From NCBI GenBank assembly GCA_023396615.1, contig JAEWVM010000076.1, forward strand, positions 1-42,519: a stretch of 42,519 nt of DNA. Reading direction: 5' to 3'. This document shows positions 6,633-15,058 of the stretch, in pieces. How positions within the stretch are numbered: position 1 is the stretch's first letter; every line of letters begins with the position of its first letter. The stretch comes from Spirochaetota bacterium (GTDB taxonomy: Bacteria; Spirochaetota; UBA4802; JAFGJZ01). The notes below the pieces were generated by a model. It did no database searches. It was not told the DNA's origin and worked only from the letters and a program-made list of their open reading frames with translations. The position numbers and the translations under genes are program-made.

Positions 6633-9371
6633 ATGGTTGATAAAATTATTGGATTCGTGATAGGAACAAAACATGAAAGGGATATAAAGAAGCTTCTTCC
6701 GATTGTAAAAAGCATAAATTCGTTAGAGCCGGAAATGCAGTCGAAAAAATCAGAGGAATTGAAAGCTCTTTCTGCTTCACTTCGGGAAAGAGCTATGGGC
6801 GGAGAAAGTCTTGACTCTTTACTTCCTGAGGCGTTTGCGCTTGTACGCGAGACAAGCCGCAGAATTATGGGAATGCGCCACTTCGATGTTCAGCTGATGG
6901 GAGGTATGGTTCTTCATCAGGGTAAAATATCCGAGATGAAAACTGGAGAAGGAAAAACTCTTGTTGCTACGCTTGCAGTTTACTTAAATGCCCTTGATGC
7001 GAAAGGCGTTCATGTCGTAACGGTAAACGATTATCTGGCACGCCGTGACGCGGAATGGATGAAACCGATTTATGAGTTTCTCGGTCTTACTGTCGGAATA
7101 ATTCAGCACGATATGGATCATGAAGAAAGACAGCATGCTTATTCATGTGATATTACGTACGGAACAAATAATGAATATGGTTTCGATTATCTAAGGGATA
7201 ATATGGTTGACCATCGTTCTCTGAAGGTTCAGCGTAAGCTGAATTTTGCTATTGTCGATGAGGTTGACTCGATTCTGATTGACGAGGCGAGAACTCCTCT
7301 TATCATTTCAGGTTCCGTTGATGATTCTACTAAAAAATACTACGAAGTTGATAAAATCGTCCGTCACTTAAAAGACGTTGAAGATTTTGAAGTTAATGAA
7401 AAAGATAAGGCCGTTACATTAACTGACAAAGGCGTTCATCATGCCGAACAGCTGTTGAAGGTTGATAATCTTTATGATGCAAGTAATATAGAACTTGTTC
7501 ATCATGTTAATCAGGCTTTGAAAGCTCATTATCTCTTCTGCAGAGATGTTGATTATATGGTTCAGGACGGTCAGGTTCTCATCATTGACGAATTTACCGG
7601 ACGTTTGATGCAGGGAAGAAGATATTCAGACGGTCTTCATCAGGCTCTTGAGGCCAAGGAAGGCGTTGAAATCGCCCGTGAAAGTCAGACTTTGGCAAGC
7701 GTAACATTTCAGAATTTTTTCAGAATGTATAAGAAGCTTGCGGGTATGACAGGTACTGCTGATACGGAAGCTATGGAATTCCGTAATATTTACAAACTTG
7801 ACGTTGTAGTAATCCCGACGAACAAATCGGTTTCAAGAAAAGATCATCCGGATAAAATATATAAAACAGAGAGAGAGAAGGTTAACGCTATTATCGAGGA
7901 TATTCTCGAGCACCAGAAGATAGGTCAGCCTTGTCTAGTCGGTACGATATCTATTGAAAAATCTGAAATGCTTTCAGATGCGCTGAAATCCCGCGGAATT
8001 TCTCATAATGTACTTAACGCGAAATATCATGAGCGTGAAGCAATGATTATTACTGAAGCCGGACGGCCGGGAATGGTAACGATCGCTACGAATATGGCGG
8101 GCCGCGGTACGGACATTGTTCTCGGCGGCAAAAAACTTTTTATCTCGGAAATGGATGAATTCATTCCTGCTCACGATGAAAAACTATGGTCGGAATTCAA
8201 AACTCAGGTTCTTTCAGAAAACTTTGATGCTGCATCCGCAAGTGCAGAAAAGATGGAAGGGAAGGATGCGGCTCATGCGAAAGAAATAGTCCGCAAAGCG
8301 AAGGAATGGCTGGTTCATCACAATCAGGTTGTTGCTGCCGGCGGTCTTTATATATTGGGAACAGAGCGTCATGAGGCACGCCGTATTGATAATCAGCTCA
8401 GAGGCCGTTCAGGACGCCAGGGCGATCCGGGTGAGTCGCGTTTTTATCTTTCGCTCGAAGATAATCTCATGCGCATATTCGGTTCAGAAAGACTTTCCGG
8501 AATATTCGAGCGCATAGGAATGAAAGAAGGCGAAAATATTGAATCGAGAATGGTCAGCCGTGCGATTGAATCTTCTCAGAAACGAGTTGAAGGCAGAAAC
8601 TTTGAAATAAGAAAACACCTTCTCGAATATGATGATGTTATGAATTCTCAGAGAGAGTATGTTTATTCAAGAAGAAATGAAATTCTTGAAAATGATGATA
8701 TCTCATCAGAAATAGAATCTTATATAAAAGATACTCTTATGTCTATATCTGAAATGTTTTCCGATGACAAAAAATTTATGAGTGAATGGGATTATGATGC
8801 GCTTGGAGCGTATATGAAATCCAAATTCGGAGTAGACTTTGTTTATAATCCGGATAAACATTCAAAAATGACATCTGAAGATTTTGCAGTTGAATATATT
8901 CCTGTTATTCAGAAGGAATATAGAAAAAAATCAGATATAATTGGTGAGGATAATCTCAATACTCTCGAAAGAATGGTGGGACTTCGCGTCGTTGATTCGA
9001 AATGGAGAGAACATCTATACACGATGGACGAACTTCGTGACGGGATCTGGACTGTAGGATATGGAGAAAGAAATCCGCTTGTAGAGTATAAAATCCGCGG
9101 TTTCAGAATTTTCAATGATATGATAGCTGCAATGAAGCAGGATATTGTTGAAATGCTCTGCAAGGTTCATGTTCAGACTTCTCAGACTTTTGAAAACAGA
9201 CCTTCACAATACAGAGCCGTAGGACGCGCTCATCATGCTGAGGTTGAACAGTTTCAGAAAGGAGGCATTCCTCTTGCTCCGCAGGAAGCCCCTTTGCATA
9301 ACAGGGTTCATGATGTTAAACCCGTTGAAGGCGGAGTAAAAAGAAAGAAAACAAGAAGAGGAAGACATTAA
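6633..9371 (+). CDS. secA: Preprotein translocase ATPase SecA
   Basis: ATPase that drives proteins through SecYEG. 912 residues. Seen: Walker A GEGKT at 105-109, the DEVDSILIDEARTPL block, GMTGTADTEA, the second nucleotide-binding fold (NMAGRGTDIVLGG; DNQLRGRSGRQGDPG) and the helical scaffold/wing regions up to about 830. The last 60 residues lack the usual CxCxSGxxxxxCH zinc finger that binds SecB; instead the protein ends in a basic KRKKTRRGRH tail. It starts 2 bases after proB with an AGGGG site, and its stop overlaps glmM (TAATG). Confidence 0.97.
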   Translation: MVDKIIGFVIGTKHERDIKKLLPIVKSINSLEPEMQSKKSEELKALSASLRERAMGGESLDSLLPEAFALVRETSRRIMGMRHFDVQLMGGMVLHQGKISEMKTGEGKTLVATLAVYLNALDAKGVHVVTVNDYLARRDAEWMKPIYEFLGLTVGIIQHDMDHEERQHAYSCDITYGTNNEYGFDYLRDNMVDHRSLKVQRKLNFAIVDEVDSILIDEARTPLIISGSVDDSTKKYYEVDKIVRHLKDVEDFEVNEKDKAVTLTDKGVHHAEQLLKVDNLYDASNIELVHHVNQALKAHYLFCRDVDYMVQDGQVLIIDEFTGRLMQGRRYSDGLHQALEAKEGVEIARESQTLASVTFQNFFRMYKKLAGMTGTADTEAMEFRNIYKLDVVVIPTNKSVSRKDHPDKIYKTEREKVNAIIEDILEHQKIGQPCLVGTISIEKSEMLSDALKSRGISHNVLNAKYHEREAMIITEAGRPGMVTIATNMAGRGTDIVLGGKKLFISEMDEFIPAHDEKLWSEFKTQVLSENFDAASASAEKMEGKDAAHAKEIVRKAKEWLVHHNQVVAAGGLYILGTERHEARRIDNQLRGRSGRQGDPGESRFYLSLEDNLMRIFGSERLSGIFERIGMKEGENIESRMVSRAIESSQKRVEGRNFEIRKHLLEYDDVMNSQREYVYSRRNEILENDDISSEIESYIKDTLMSISEMFSDDKKFMSEWDYDALGAYMKSKFGVDFVYNPDKHSKMTSEDFAVEYIPVIQKEYRKKSDIIGEDNLNTLERMVGLRVVDSKWREHLYTMDELRDGIWTVGYGERNPLVEYKIRGFRIFNDMIAAMKQDIVEMLCKVHVQTSQTFENRPSQYRAVGRAHHAEVEQFQKGGIPLAPQEAPLHNRVHDVKPVEGGVKRKKTRRGRH

Positions 9372-10729
9372 TGAGTTTAATGATGAGTGTTTCCGGTATA
9401 AGAGGAATTGTCGGCGAGACTTTCACTCCGGAATTAATTGAAAAAGTTTCATCGCGTCTTGCGAAATATCTAAAAGGCGGAACTGTTGTTATCGGACGGG
9501 ACTCCCGTCATACCGGTGAAGCTGTGATGCGTCTTGCAGAATCAACTCTAGTTCTTTCCGGATGTGATGTTGTCGATATAGGAATAGTTCCGACACCGAC
9601 CGTTCAGATTATGGTTGAGAAATTAAAGGCTAAAGCAGGAATTGTTATTTCTGCATCACATAATCCTATTGAATGGAACGCTTTTAAACTTATAAATGAA
9701 AAGGGAGAATTCTTCTCGCCGAAACAAATTAGAGAGTTTTTTGAAATTCTTGATAAGGATATGAAGTATCCTGTTCATTCAAAAATCGGGAAACTGTATT
9801 ATGACGATACAGCATTCGCGGCGCATCTTGATATGGTTCTTTCAAAAGTTGATATTGCGCGCATTAAAAAAAGAAAGTTTAAGGTTGCTCTTGATTCCGT
9901 AAACGGAGCAGGTTCTTATATTACGCAGGAACTCTTAAAAAAGCTCGGTTGTACCGTAGTTCCTGTTTTCTGTTCTATCGACGGAAATTTTCCGCGTGTT
10001 GCTGAACCGCTTGCCGAAAATCTCAAAGTTCTATGTGCATCAGTTAAAAAAAATAAAGCAGATATCGGATTTGCACAGGATCCTGATGCTGACCGTCTTG
10101 CAATAGTTGACGAAACCGGCAGGGCAATCGGTGAAGAAATGACACTTGTCATTACTGCTGATTATATTCTTTCTCGTAAGAAAGGAAATGTTGTAGTCAA
10201 TATGTCTACAAGCCGAGGAGTTCAGGATGTCGCGTCACGTCACGGATCGAAATTTTTTAGATCTAAAGTTGGAGAAATTAATGTCGTCGAAGAAATGAAA
10301 AAGCAGAAGGCTGTTTTCGGCGGAGAAGGCAATGGCGGAGTTATTTCGCCGGAGGCTCATTACGGAAGGGATTCTCTTGTAGGCATAGCGTATGTTCTCG
10401 ACTATCTTGCAAAAAAAGAAGATAAATTATCAAGCGTACTTACGGCTCTTCCTTCTTACGTAATGAAAAAATCAAAAGTTAAATATGATCCGGCCAAAGT
10501 TTCTGATATCGTTTCTGCTGTTAAAAAAGAATTTGCTGCGGAAACGATCAGCACTCTCGACGGCATCAGAGTCGATTTCAAATACCATACGGAATTTCGC
10601 GGAGGATGGGTTCATCTTCGCGGTTCAAATACCGAACCTGTTTTCAGAATTATTTCTGAAGGAACCGACAAGTATCAAGCCGAAAAAATTCAGAAGTATT
10701 TTGAAAAACTGATTTCGTCAATTTCTTAG
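9371..10729 (+). CDS. glmM: Phosphoglucosamine mutase / phosphohexomutase
   Basis: Alpha-D-phosphohexomutase family, 452 residues. Seen: N-terminal SVSGIRGIVG, active-site serine in SASHNPIEWNAFK, metal-binding DPDADR, sugar-binding GEGNGG and C-terminal phosphate-binding RGSNTEPVFRIISEG. The SGIRG opening, rather than FGTDGIRG of classical GlmM, resembles the archaeal-type phosphoglucosamine mutase group, so phosphomannomutase/phosphoglucomutase activity is also possible. Position in a housekeeping block suits UDP-GlcNAc supply for cell wall and LPS. ATG overlaps the secA stop by one base with GAGGAAG upstream. It converges on the 114-residue gene with a single base between the stops. Confidence 0.85.
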   Translation: MSLMMSVSGIRGIVGETFTPELIEKVSSRLAKYLKGGTVVIGRDSRHTGEAVMRLAESTLVLSGCDVVDIGIVPTPTVQIMVEKLKAKAGIVISASHNPIEWNAFKLINEKGEFFSPKQIREFFEILDKDMKYPVHSKIGKLYYDDTAFAAHLDMVLSKVDIARIKKRKFKVALDSVNGAGSYITQELLKKLGCTVVPVFCSIDGNFPRVAEPLAENLKVLCASVKKNKADIGFAQDPDADRLAIVDETGRAIGEEMTLVITADYILSRKKGNVVVNMSTSRGVQDVASRHGSKFFRSKVGEINVVEEMKKQKAVFGGEGNGGVISPEAHYGRDSLVGIAYVLDYLAKKEDKLSSVLTALPSYVMKKSKVKYDPAKVSDIVSAVKKEFAAETISTLDGIRVDFKYHTEFRGGWVHLRGSNTEPVFRIISEGTDKYQAEKIQKYFEKLISSIS

Positions 10730-10730
10730 A

Positions 10731-11075
10731 TTAGTGCATTGTTGAACTTCCGCCGGTGTCAAAACCCTGTGCGTTTTCCGCAGGGTTTGACTGGGGAAGA
10801 TTTAGAACAACACTGTTGAAGATGAATCCCGTCATCATGAATTTTGCCATGTTGGGATTTTCTTTGTACAGATCAAAGATCTGATGTGTAACATAAATGC
10901 TGTTATCCATCATTTCCTTGATAAGTTCTTTTTCAAATTCTGCTTTGCGGTCATTTGTTTTCGTGAGATTTGCTGCAGCTGCCGATTCATCAATAATTTC
11001 TTTAACGATACGGCGGAAAAACACATCGAAATCCTGATCGTATTCAACTATTTTTCCGCTTTTAAGTCTTATCAT
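10731..11075 (-). CDS. Unknown 114-residue protein coupled to the S1-like gene
   Basis: I do not recognise this protein. It begins MIRLKSGKIVEYDQDFDVFF, with an acidic/basic, mostly helical first 70 residues, a more hydrophobic MAKFMMTGFIFNSVVLNL segment near 77-94, and a polar, low-complexity tail (NPAENAQGFDTGGSS). No signal peptide. Its ATG overlaps the stop of the S1-domain gene (ATGA), so it is translated from the same message, which suggests an RNA- or translation-related role, but that is only inference. No transmembrane helix is certain. Confidence 0.65.
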   Translation of the reverse strand: MIRLKSGKIVEYDQDFDVFFRRIVKEIIDESAAAANLTKTNDRKAEFEKELIKEMMDNSIYVTHQIFDLYKENPNMAKFMMTGFIFNSVVLNLPQSNPAENAQGFDTGGSSTMH

Positions 11076-12490
11076 TTTTTTGCAAAATCCTTGAGTTTAT
11101 CACCTAAAAGCGAAGCGAGAGAAGCGCTCGATGAAGCTTCTTCTTTTCCTGTAATATATTTTTCAACTTCACGTCGTTCTTCAATCAATTCAAGTTCTTT
11201 TTCTGAGCCGATAAATCTGCGTTTTGAATTATCTGCTTCGGTTATAAATATTTTAATTTCAGAATCTTTGACGTAATCCTTGAAAATATCGCCTTTTTTG
11301 CTAAGCTGTGATTTCGGAACAAAGCCTTCCATACCGCTTGACAGTCTGATTGAAAGTCCTGAGGAAGAAACAGATTCTATTATAGCAATTTCAGTTTTGG
11401 ATGCGACGTCGCAGTCTTTCCATGGATCCGATTCACCGTTTTCGAGTGACAGTGAAATCTTTTTTGCAGATTCGTCAATTTCTTCTATTGAAACATTTAC
11501 TTTGTCTCCGATTGAAAGAATATCTTCAACACGTTTGATTTTTTTTGTGTAAGAAAGTTTTGAAATATGAATGAATCCTTCTATCCCTTCAGAAATTTCA
11601 GCAAATGCGCCGTGTTTAATAATATTAGATATTCTTGCAGAATAGACGCCGCCTTTTTTGAAATCGGATATTTTTTTCCATGGGTTATCAAGCGCCTGCT
11701 TCAAGCTTGCAGAAATTTTACGGTTTTGCCAATCAACTGATAATATTTTTGCCGTAAGCGAATCACCATCATGGAATGCGCCAACGGTTGTAAACCTTGA
11801 AAATGAAAGTTCACTTTTGGGGATCAACGCTTCTATTCCGCCGATATCGATAAATATTCCGAAGTCCGCTTTTCTCGAAATTCTGCCGGAAACTATTTTC
11901 CCTTCGGATATTTCAGTTTTAAGTTTTTCAATTGCAAGTGATTGTTTTGCTTCAAGAAGACTTCTTCTTGATACTATTATGTTTGAAGAAGTCAGTTCAT
12001 TAATTAGAAAGTAAAAACTTTTTCCTGTATATGCGGAATCTGTTTTCTTTATATCGATTTGTGAAAAAGGACAGAATGCGCTTTGTGAACCGACTGATAT
12101 TCTATAACCGCCTTTAACTTCCGCCTCAACAGTTCCGTAAACAGGAATTCCCTCCCTGAATGCGATTGAAAAGAGAGAAGGGCTCATGTAGCCTCTTCCG
12201 ATTTTTTGGGTCAGAAAGATTCCTTTTGAGGATGTATCGGCAATGTAGAAATCGGCAGAATCTCCGGTTTTATAGAGATATCCGTCTTTAGTTCTGATTT
12301 CCGCAGTCATCAAAAACGCTTCGCTTTTTCCGTTGATATCTACAAGAGTGGTATCTGATGATATTGAAGTTATAATACCTTTAACTTTCTGGCCTGATGA
12401 TGTTTCGTTGATACTTGAAAATGAGCTGTTGAAAAGTTCTGTGAATTCATTATTGTCTGAATGGTTTTTCCCGATCTGACTTGCTTTCAT
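11072..12490 (-). CDS. S1-domain RNA-binding protein (ribosomal protein S1-like)
   Basis: 472 residues with about five tandem S1/OB repeats: roughly 37-90, 115-165, 195-265 (GRISRKADFGIFIDIGGIEA), 280-350 (ARISNIIKHGAFAEISEGIEG) and a weaker one at 365-430. Repeats 3 and 4 are the most canonical. The last 40 residues are charged and helical. Ribosomal protein S1 has four to six such repeats and binds mRNA at the 30S subunit; this is a likely S1 or S1-like protein, but the first two repeats are divergent. It leads a two-gene operon with the 114-residue protein. Confidence 0.8.
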   Translation of the reverse strand: MKASQIGKNHSDNNEFTELFNSSFSSINETSSGQKVKGIITSISSDTTLVDINGKSEAFLMTAEIRTKDGYLYKTGDSADFYIADTSSKGIFLTQKIGRGYMSPSLFSIAFREGIPVYGTVEAEVKGGYRISVGSQSAFCPFSQIDIKKTDSAYTGKSFYFLINELTSSNIIVSRRSLLEAKQSLAIEKLKTEISEGKIVSGRISRKADFGIFIDIGGIEALIPKSELSFSRFTTVGAFHDGDSLTAKILSVDWQNRKISASLKQALDNPWKKISDFKKGGVYSARISNIIKHGAFAEISEGIEGFIHISKLSYTKKIKRVEDILSIGDKVNVSIEEIDESAKKISLSLENGESDPWKDCDVASKTEIAIIESVSSSGLSIRLSSGMEGFVPKSQLSKKGDIFKDYVKDSEIKIFITEADNSKRRFIGSEKELELIEERREVEKYITGKEEASSSASLASLLGDKLKDFAKK

Positions 12491-12544
12491 TTAATTTCCT
12501 TTCCCGGATAAGTCTGTTTGCATTTGGTGTTTCAAAGCAGTCTG

Positions 12545-12572
12545 ATTTTCCTATTTGCGGTAACTTTGTCAA
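12545..12572 (-). promoter_or_regulatory. Putative promoter of the S1-like operon
   Basis: Reverse strand: TTGACA (12572-12567), 16 bases, GAAAAT (12550-12545; 4 of 6), about 55 bases before the ATG at 12490. The -35 is perfect, the -10 modest. Confidence 0.4.
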
Positions 12573-12606
12573 ACATAAATAAGTATATTGTCTTGGTAAT
12601 AAAATA

Positions 12607-12643
12607 AACACTTAAATTTTGAAAATTATGATTATTGAGTGTT
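12607..12643. repeat. Inverted repeat in the divergent intergenic region
   Basis: AACACTTAA (12607-12615) and TTGAGTGTT (12635-12643) pair over 9 bases with one G-T wobble. It lies between the divergent S1-like and glutaredoxin-CAP promoters, so it could be an operator or the end of an RNA; nothing more can be said. Confidence 0.3.
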
Positions 12644-12664
12644 AGTTATGCATGTAATAATTTC

Positions 12665-12692
12665 TTGACTCTTCAGTGTAAACTGCTAAAAT
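12665..12692 (+). promoter_or_regulatory. Putative promoter of the glutaredoxin-CAP gene
   Basis: TTGACT (12665-12670, 5 of 6), 16 bases, TAAAAT (12687-12692, 5 of 6). The expected leader is about 55 bases and contains the strong AAGGAG ribosome-binding site at 12741-12746, 8 bases before the ATG. Confidence 0.6.
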
Positions 12693-12754
12693 TCATTAAT
12701 TAGTTTCAACGCGCATATAATGATTAGGATACTCTTGAAAAAGGAGATGGTTCC

Positions 12755-13969
12755 ATGAAAAAAACGGCTATTCTATTTCTTTCATTTATTTCAGCAATTA
12801 TGCTGCAGGCTCAATCTGTTCCTGCAGTTGATGTTTACACTATGCCGGGATGCTCAAGGTGTACACATGTAGTGAGTTATTTAAAAAAGAATAATATCAA
12901 ATACAACGAATACTCAACTTCATATAATGATAATAGAACAAAAATGTGGTCATTGTTGAAATCTCCGGCGATCGGATTCGGCGGCGGCTCCGTGACTATG
13001 CCGGTAGTTCAGTTCAATGGAAAGTTATATTATAATATCCCGAATCTGGCTGATTTTGAGGCTTCAATACTTGCCGCGTCAAAAGGCGGGAAATCCGATG
13101 TAATAAAAAATGAAGATAAACCGGATAAAGGGAATACGGTTAGTCAGAGTTTCAGGGATAATATCCTGACAAGGCATAATTTTTACAGAAAAAAACATTC
13201 TGCTCCTGATCTGCAGTGGAGTACGGAAATTGAAAAATATGCTCAGCAATGGGCGGATAAACTTGCTTCTGAAAATAGAATGTACCACCGCCAGCCTAAC
13301 AAGTACGGTGAGAATATTTACTGGATATCAGGCGGAGATTCAAATGGAATTGATGCTGTTGATGCGTGGTATTCTGAAATAAAAAAATATAATTTCAATA
13401 AGCCGGGTTTCTCAATGGCAACCGGTCATTTTACTCAGGTTGTATGGAAAGGATCTACCCTGATAGGCTGCGGTAAAGCTAAGTCCAAAAACGGCGGAAT
13501 ATATGTAGTCTGCAATTACAGTACACCGGGTAATTATTCCGGTAAATTTAAAGAAAACGTATTGCCTGCAGGAGGAGGAAATATTCTTCCTTCTGAACCC
13601 AAAAAAAACGAACTTCCGACTGAAATCAACGTTTATGTTAAATCAAATAATGTTTCAAATCAGTTTTTCAGCGGATCTACAAAGAAAGTTCTTCCGATAG
13701 CTAATAATTATAAGGGCTCGGACGGTGTTTATATCGCAGTGTATACGAAAAAATCCAGGGGAGCTGTTTATTCAGTCGGAAACGGTATTTATGTCGCTGG
13801 TCTTATTAGAGTAAAAGGTAAATGGAAAGGCAATATTGCAGTACCTGAAGGATGGGATAATCATGATATAAGTGCATCTAATGATTTTTCAAAATTTGCC
13901 GCTTATTACTATCCGACTTTTGCAGATAATTGCTGGGTGGGCGGTGATACCGGGTATTTGATAAAATAG
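12755..13969 (+). CDS. Secreted glutaredoxin-CAP (SCP/PR-1) fusion protein
   Basis: 404 residues, exported: N-terminal signal MKKTAILFLSFISAIMLQAQ. Domain 1 (about 24-107) is glutaredoxin-like: CSRC at 33-36 after a VDVYTMPG strand, and a cis-proline block TMPVV (Pro83). Domain 2 (about 133-262) is a CAP/SCP domain with RHNFYR (140-145), His178, GENIYW (Glu186), Glu208, GHFTQVVWK (His225) and CNYSTPGNY. These fit the conserved His/Glu/Glu/His cavity. Domain 3 (about 275-404) is a Gly/Tyr-rich segment I do not recognise. It has its own promoter and terminator. Role is unknown; a periplasmic or extracellular redox-linked protein is possible. A spare transporter-like function is not suggested. 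Confidence 0.88.
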   Translation: MKKTAILFLSFISAIMLQAQSVPAVDVYTMPGCSRCTHVVSYLKKNNIKYNEYSTSYNDNRTKMWSLLKSPAIGFGGGSVTMPVVQFNGKLYYNIPNLADFEASILAASKGGKSDVIKNEDKPDKGNTVSQSFRDNILTRHNFYRKKHSAPDLQWSTEIEKYAQQWADKLASENRMYHRQPNKYGENIYWISGGDSNGIDAVDAWYSEIKKYNFNKPGFSMATGHFTQVVWKGSTLIGCGKAKSKNGGIYVVCNYSTPGNYSGKFKENVLPAGGGNILPSEPKKNELPTEINVYVKSNNVSNQFFSGSTKKVLPIANNYKGSDGVYIAVYTKKSRGAVYSVGNGIYVAGLIRVKGKWKGNIAVPEGWDNHDISASNDFSKFAAYYYPTFADNCWVGGDTGYLIK

Positions 13970-13977
13970 AGATTTTG

Positions 13978-14006
13978 ATACAGCGCTGCAGCGCTGTATT
14001 TTTTTA
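13978..14006 (+). terminator. Rho-independent terminator of the glutaredoxin-CAP gene
   Basis: A perfect 22-base palindrome (13978-13999; half-site ATACAGCGCTG) followed by a run of T residues (13998-14005). It lies 9 bases after the stop codon. Confidence 0.85.
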
Positions 14007-14086
14007 TTTATATAATTATTACCTTGACAGTAATCCGGTACAAATTTTTGATTTATGAGGAAGCATATATAATACTTTAACTAATT

Positions 14087-15013
14087 ATGATACACCCAAA
14101 ATCATCCCGATTAAAAAATCTTAACGAAAAGCACATAGAAGAGCTATTGAGACAGCATTCGATTCTTGAAGCTGAAGCCGAGGCCGTAAGAGAAAATGAC
14201 CGTATCCTTGTTAAGGGGCTTTTTGGAAACTTTTATAATAAAAGACTCGGTGTTGGAATAGGATTCCAACGTGCATTCGGATCTATATTATCCGGTGATT
14301 ATTTTGAACTTTTTAAAATTCCGGGAAATGCATATCTTTTTGTTTTTGCGGATATCAGCGGACATGGACTTCCGGCATATACTTCCCTGATAAGACTCCG
14401 TTCTTCTATAGCTCTTACGATACATGATTACAATGAAAGATTCGGCGATAATCCGTGCAATTATGATTCTTTCGTAAGAGATATTGCCGAGAAATTCACT
14501 GTTGTTATGGAATCAGCGAATTCACATGATTTCGCGAGTGTTATTTTTACAATAATAAAGAATTATGAAGACAAGTATGTGCTAACCTTTTACAATCGCG
14601 GAATGTTTTTTCCTTTTGTAGTCAGAAAATACGAGAATAATATAGTCGATCTTTATGATTTGAATAAGAGTGAAAAAGGATGGATTCCATGGAAAGGACA
14701 TCTTTTGAGTCCTGACATACATCAGATTAATGAAGAAAAATATTTTCATTTTCCGAAGTGTGAGTTTGTCCTATATGAAGGTGACTGCATACTTTTTTTC
14801 AGTGATGGAATTACAGAGGCTCTTTCAAGTGTTGATAAAACTGAATACGGTTCGGACAGGCTGAAGAGCCGTCTTCTTGCCGGTATGCACCTTCCGCCTC
14901 AGGGGATAATTAACATTATTTTTGAAGATTTATATGAATTTATGGGCAAACCGGACAATCAGCTCGATGATATGACCGCGGTTCTAATAGACTTTCCGCG
15001 GGTTAGATTTTAG
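14087..15013 (+). CDS. SpoIIE/RsbU-type PP2C serine phosphatase
   Basis: 308 residues. After a charged, helical N-terminal stretch (residues 10-40, possible coiled coil), it has the SpoIIE-type PPM fold: GDYFELF (metal region, about 66-72), FVFADISGHGLPAY (about 85-98), FFSDGITEAL (about 236-245) and NQLDDMTAVLIDF at the end. The metal-binding Asp residues are present. Such phosphatases dephosphorylate anti-sigma-factor antagonists in partner-switching pathways, usually with a sensor domain; here no sensor domain and no partner gene are visible nearby. No clear ribosome-binding site. A TTGACA at 14024-14029 lacks a good -10. Confidence 0.85.
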   Translation: MIHPKSSRLKNLNEKHIEELLRQHSILEAEAEAVRENDRILVKGLFGNFYNKRLGVGIGFQRAFGSILSGDYFELFKIPGNAYLFVFADISGHGLPAYTSLIRLRSSIALTIHDYNERFGDNPCNYDSFVRDIAEKFTVVMESANSHDFASVIFTIIKNYEDKYVLTFYNRGMFFPFVVRKYENNIVDLYDLNKSEKGWIPWKGHLLSPDIHQINEEKYFHFPKCEFVLYEGDCILFFSDGITEALSSVDKTEYGSDRLKSRLLAGMHLPPQGIINIIFEDLYEFMGKPDNQLDDMTAVLIDFPRVRF

Positions 15014-15058
15014 CGAAATTTACTTGTAAAAATTTTGTCTTAATAATTTCATTGTTTT

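Noticed and set aside
10762..10788. Inverted repeat AAACCC...GGGTTT as a glmM terminator
   Set aside because: It lies within the coding 3' end of the convergent 114-residue gene and is not followed by a T-tract; the stem contains a bulge.
14024..14057. Promoter for the SpoIIE-type phosphatase gene
   Set aside because: TTGACA is perfect but no -10-like hexamer occurs at 15-19 bases; the next possible one is 22 bases away.
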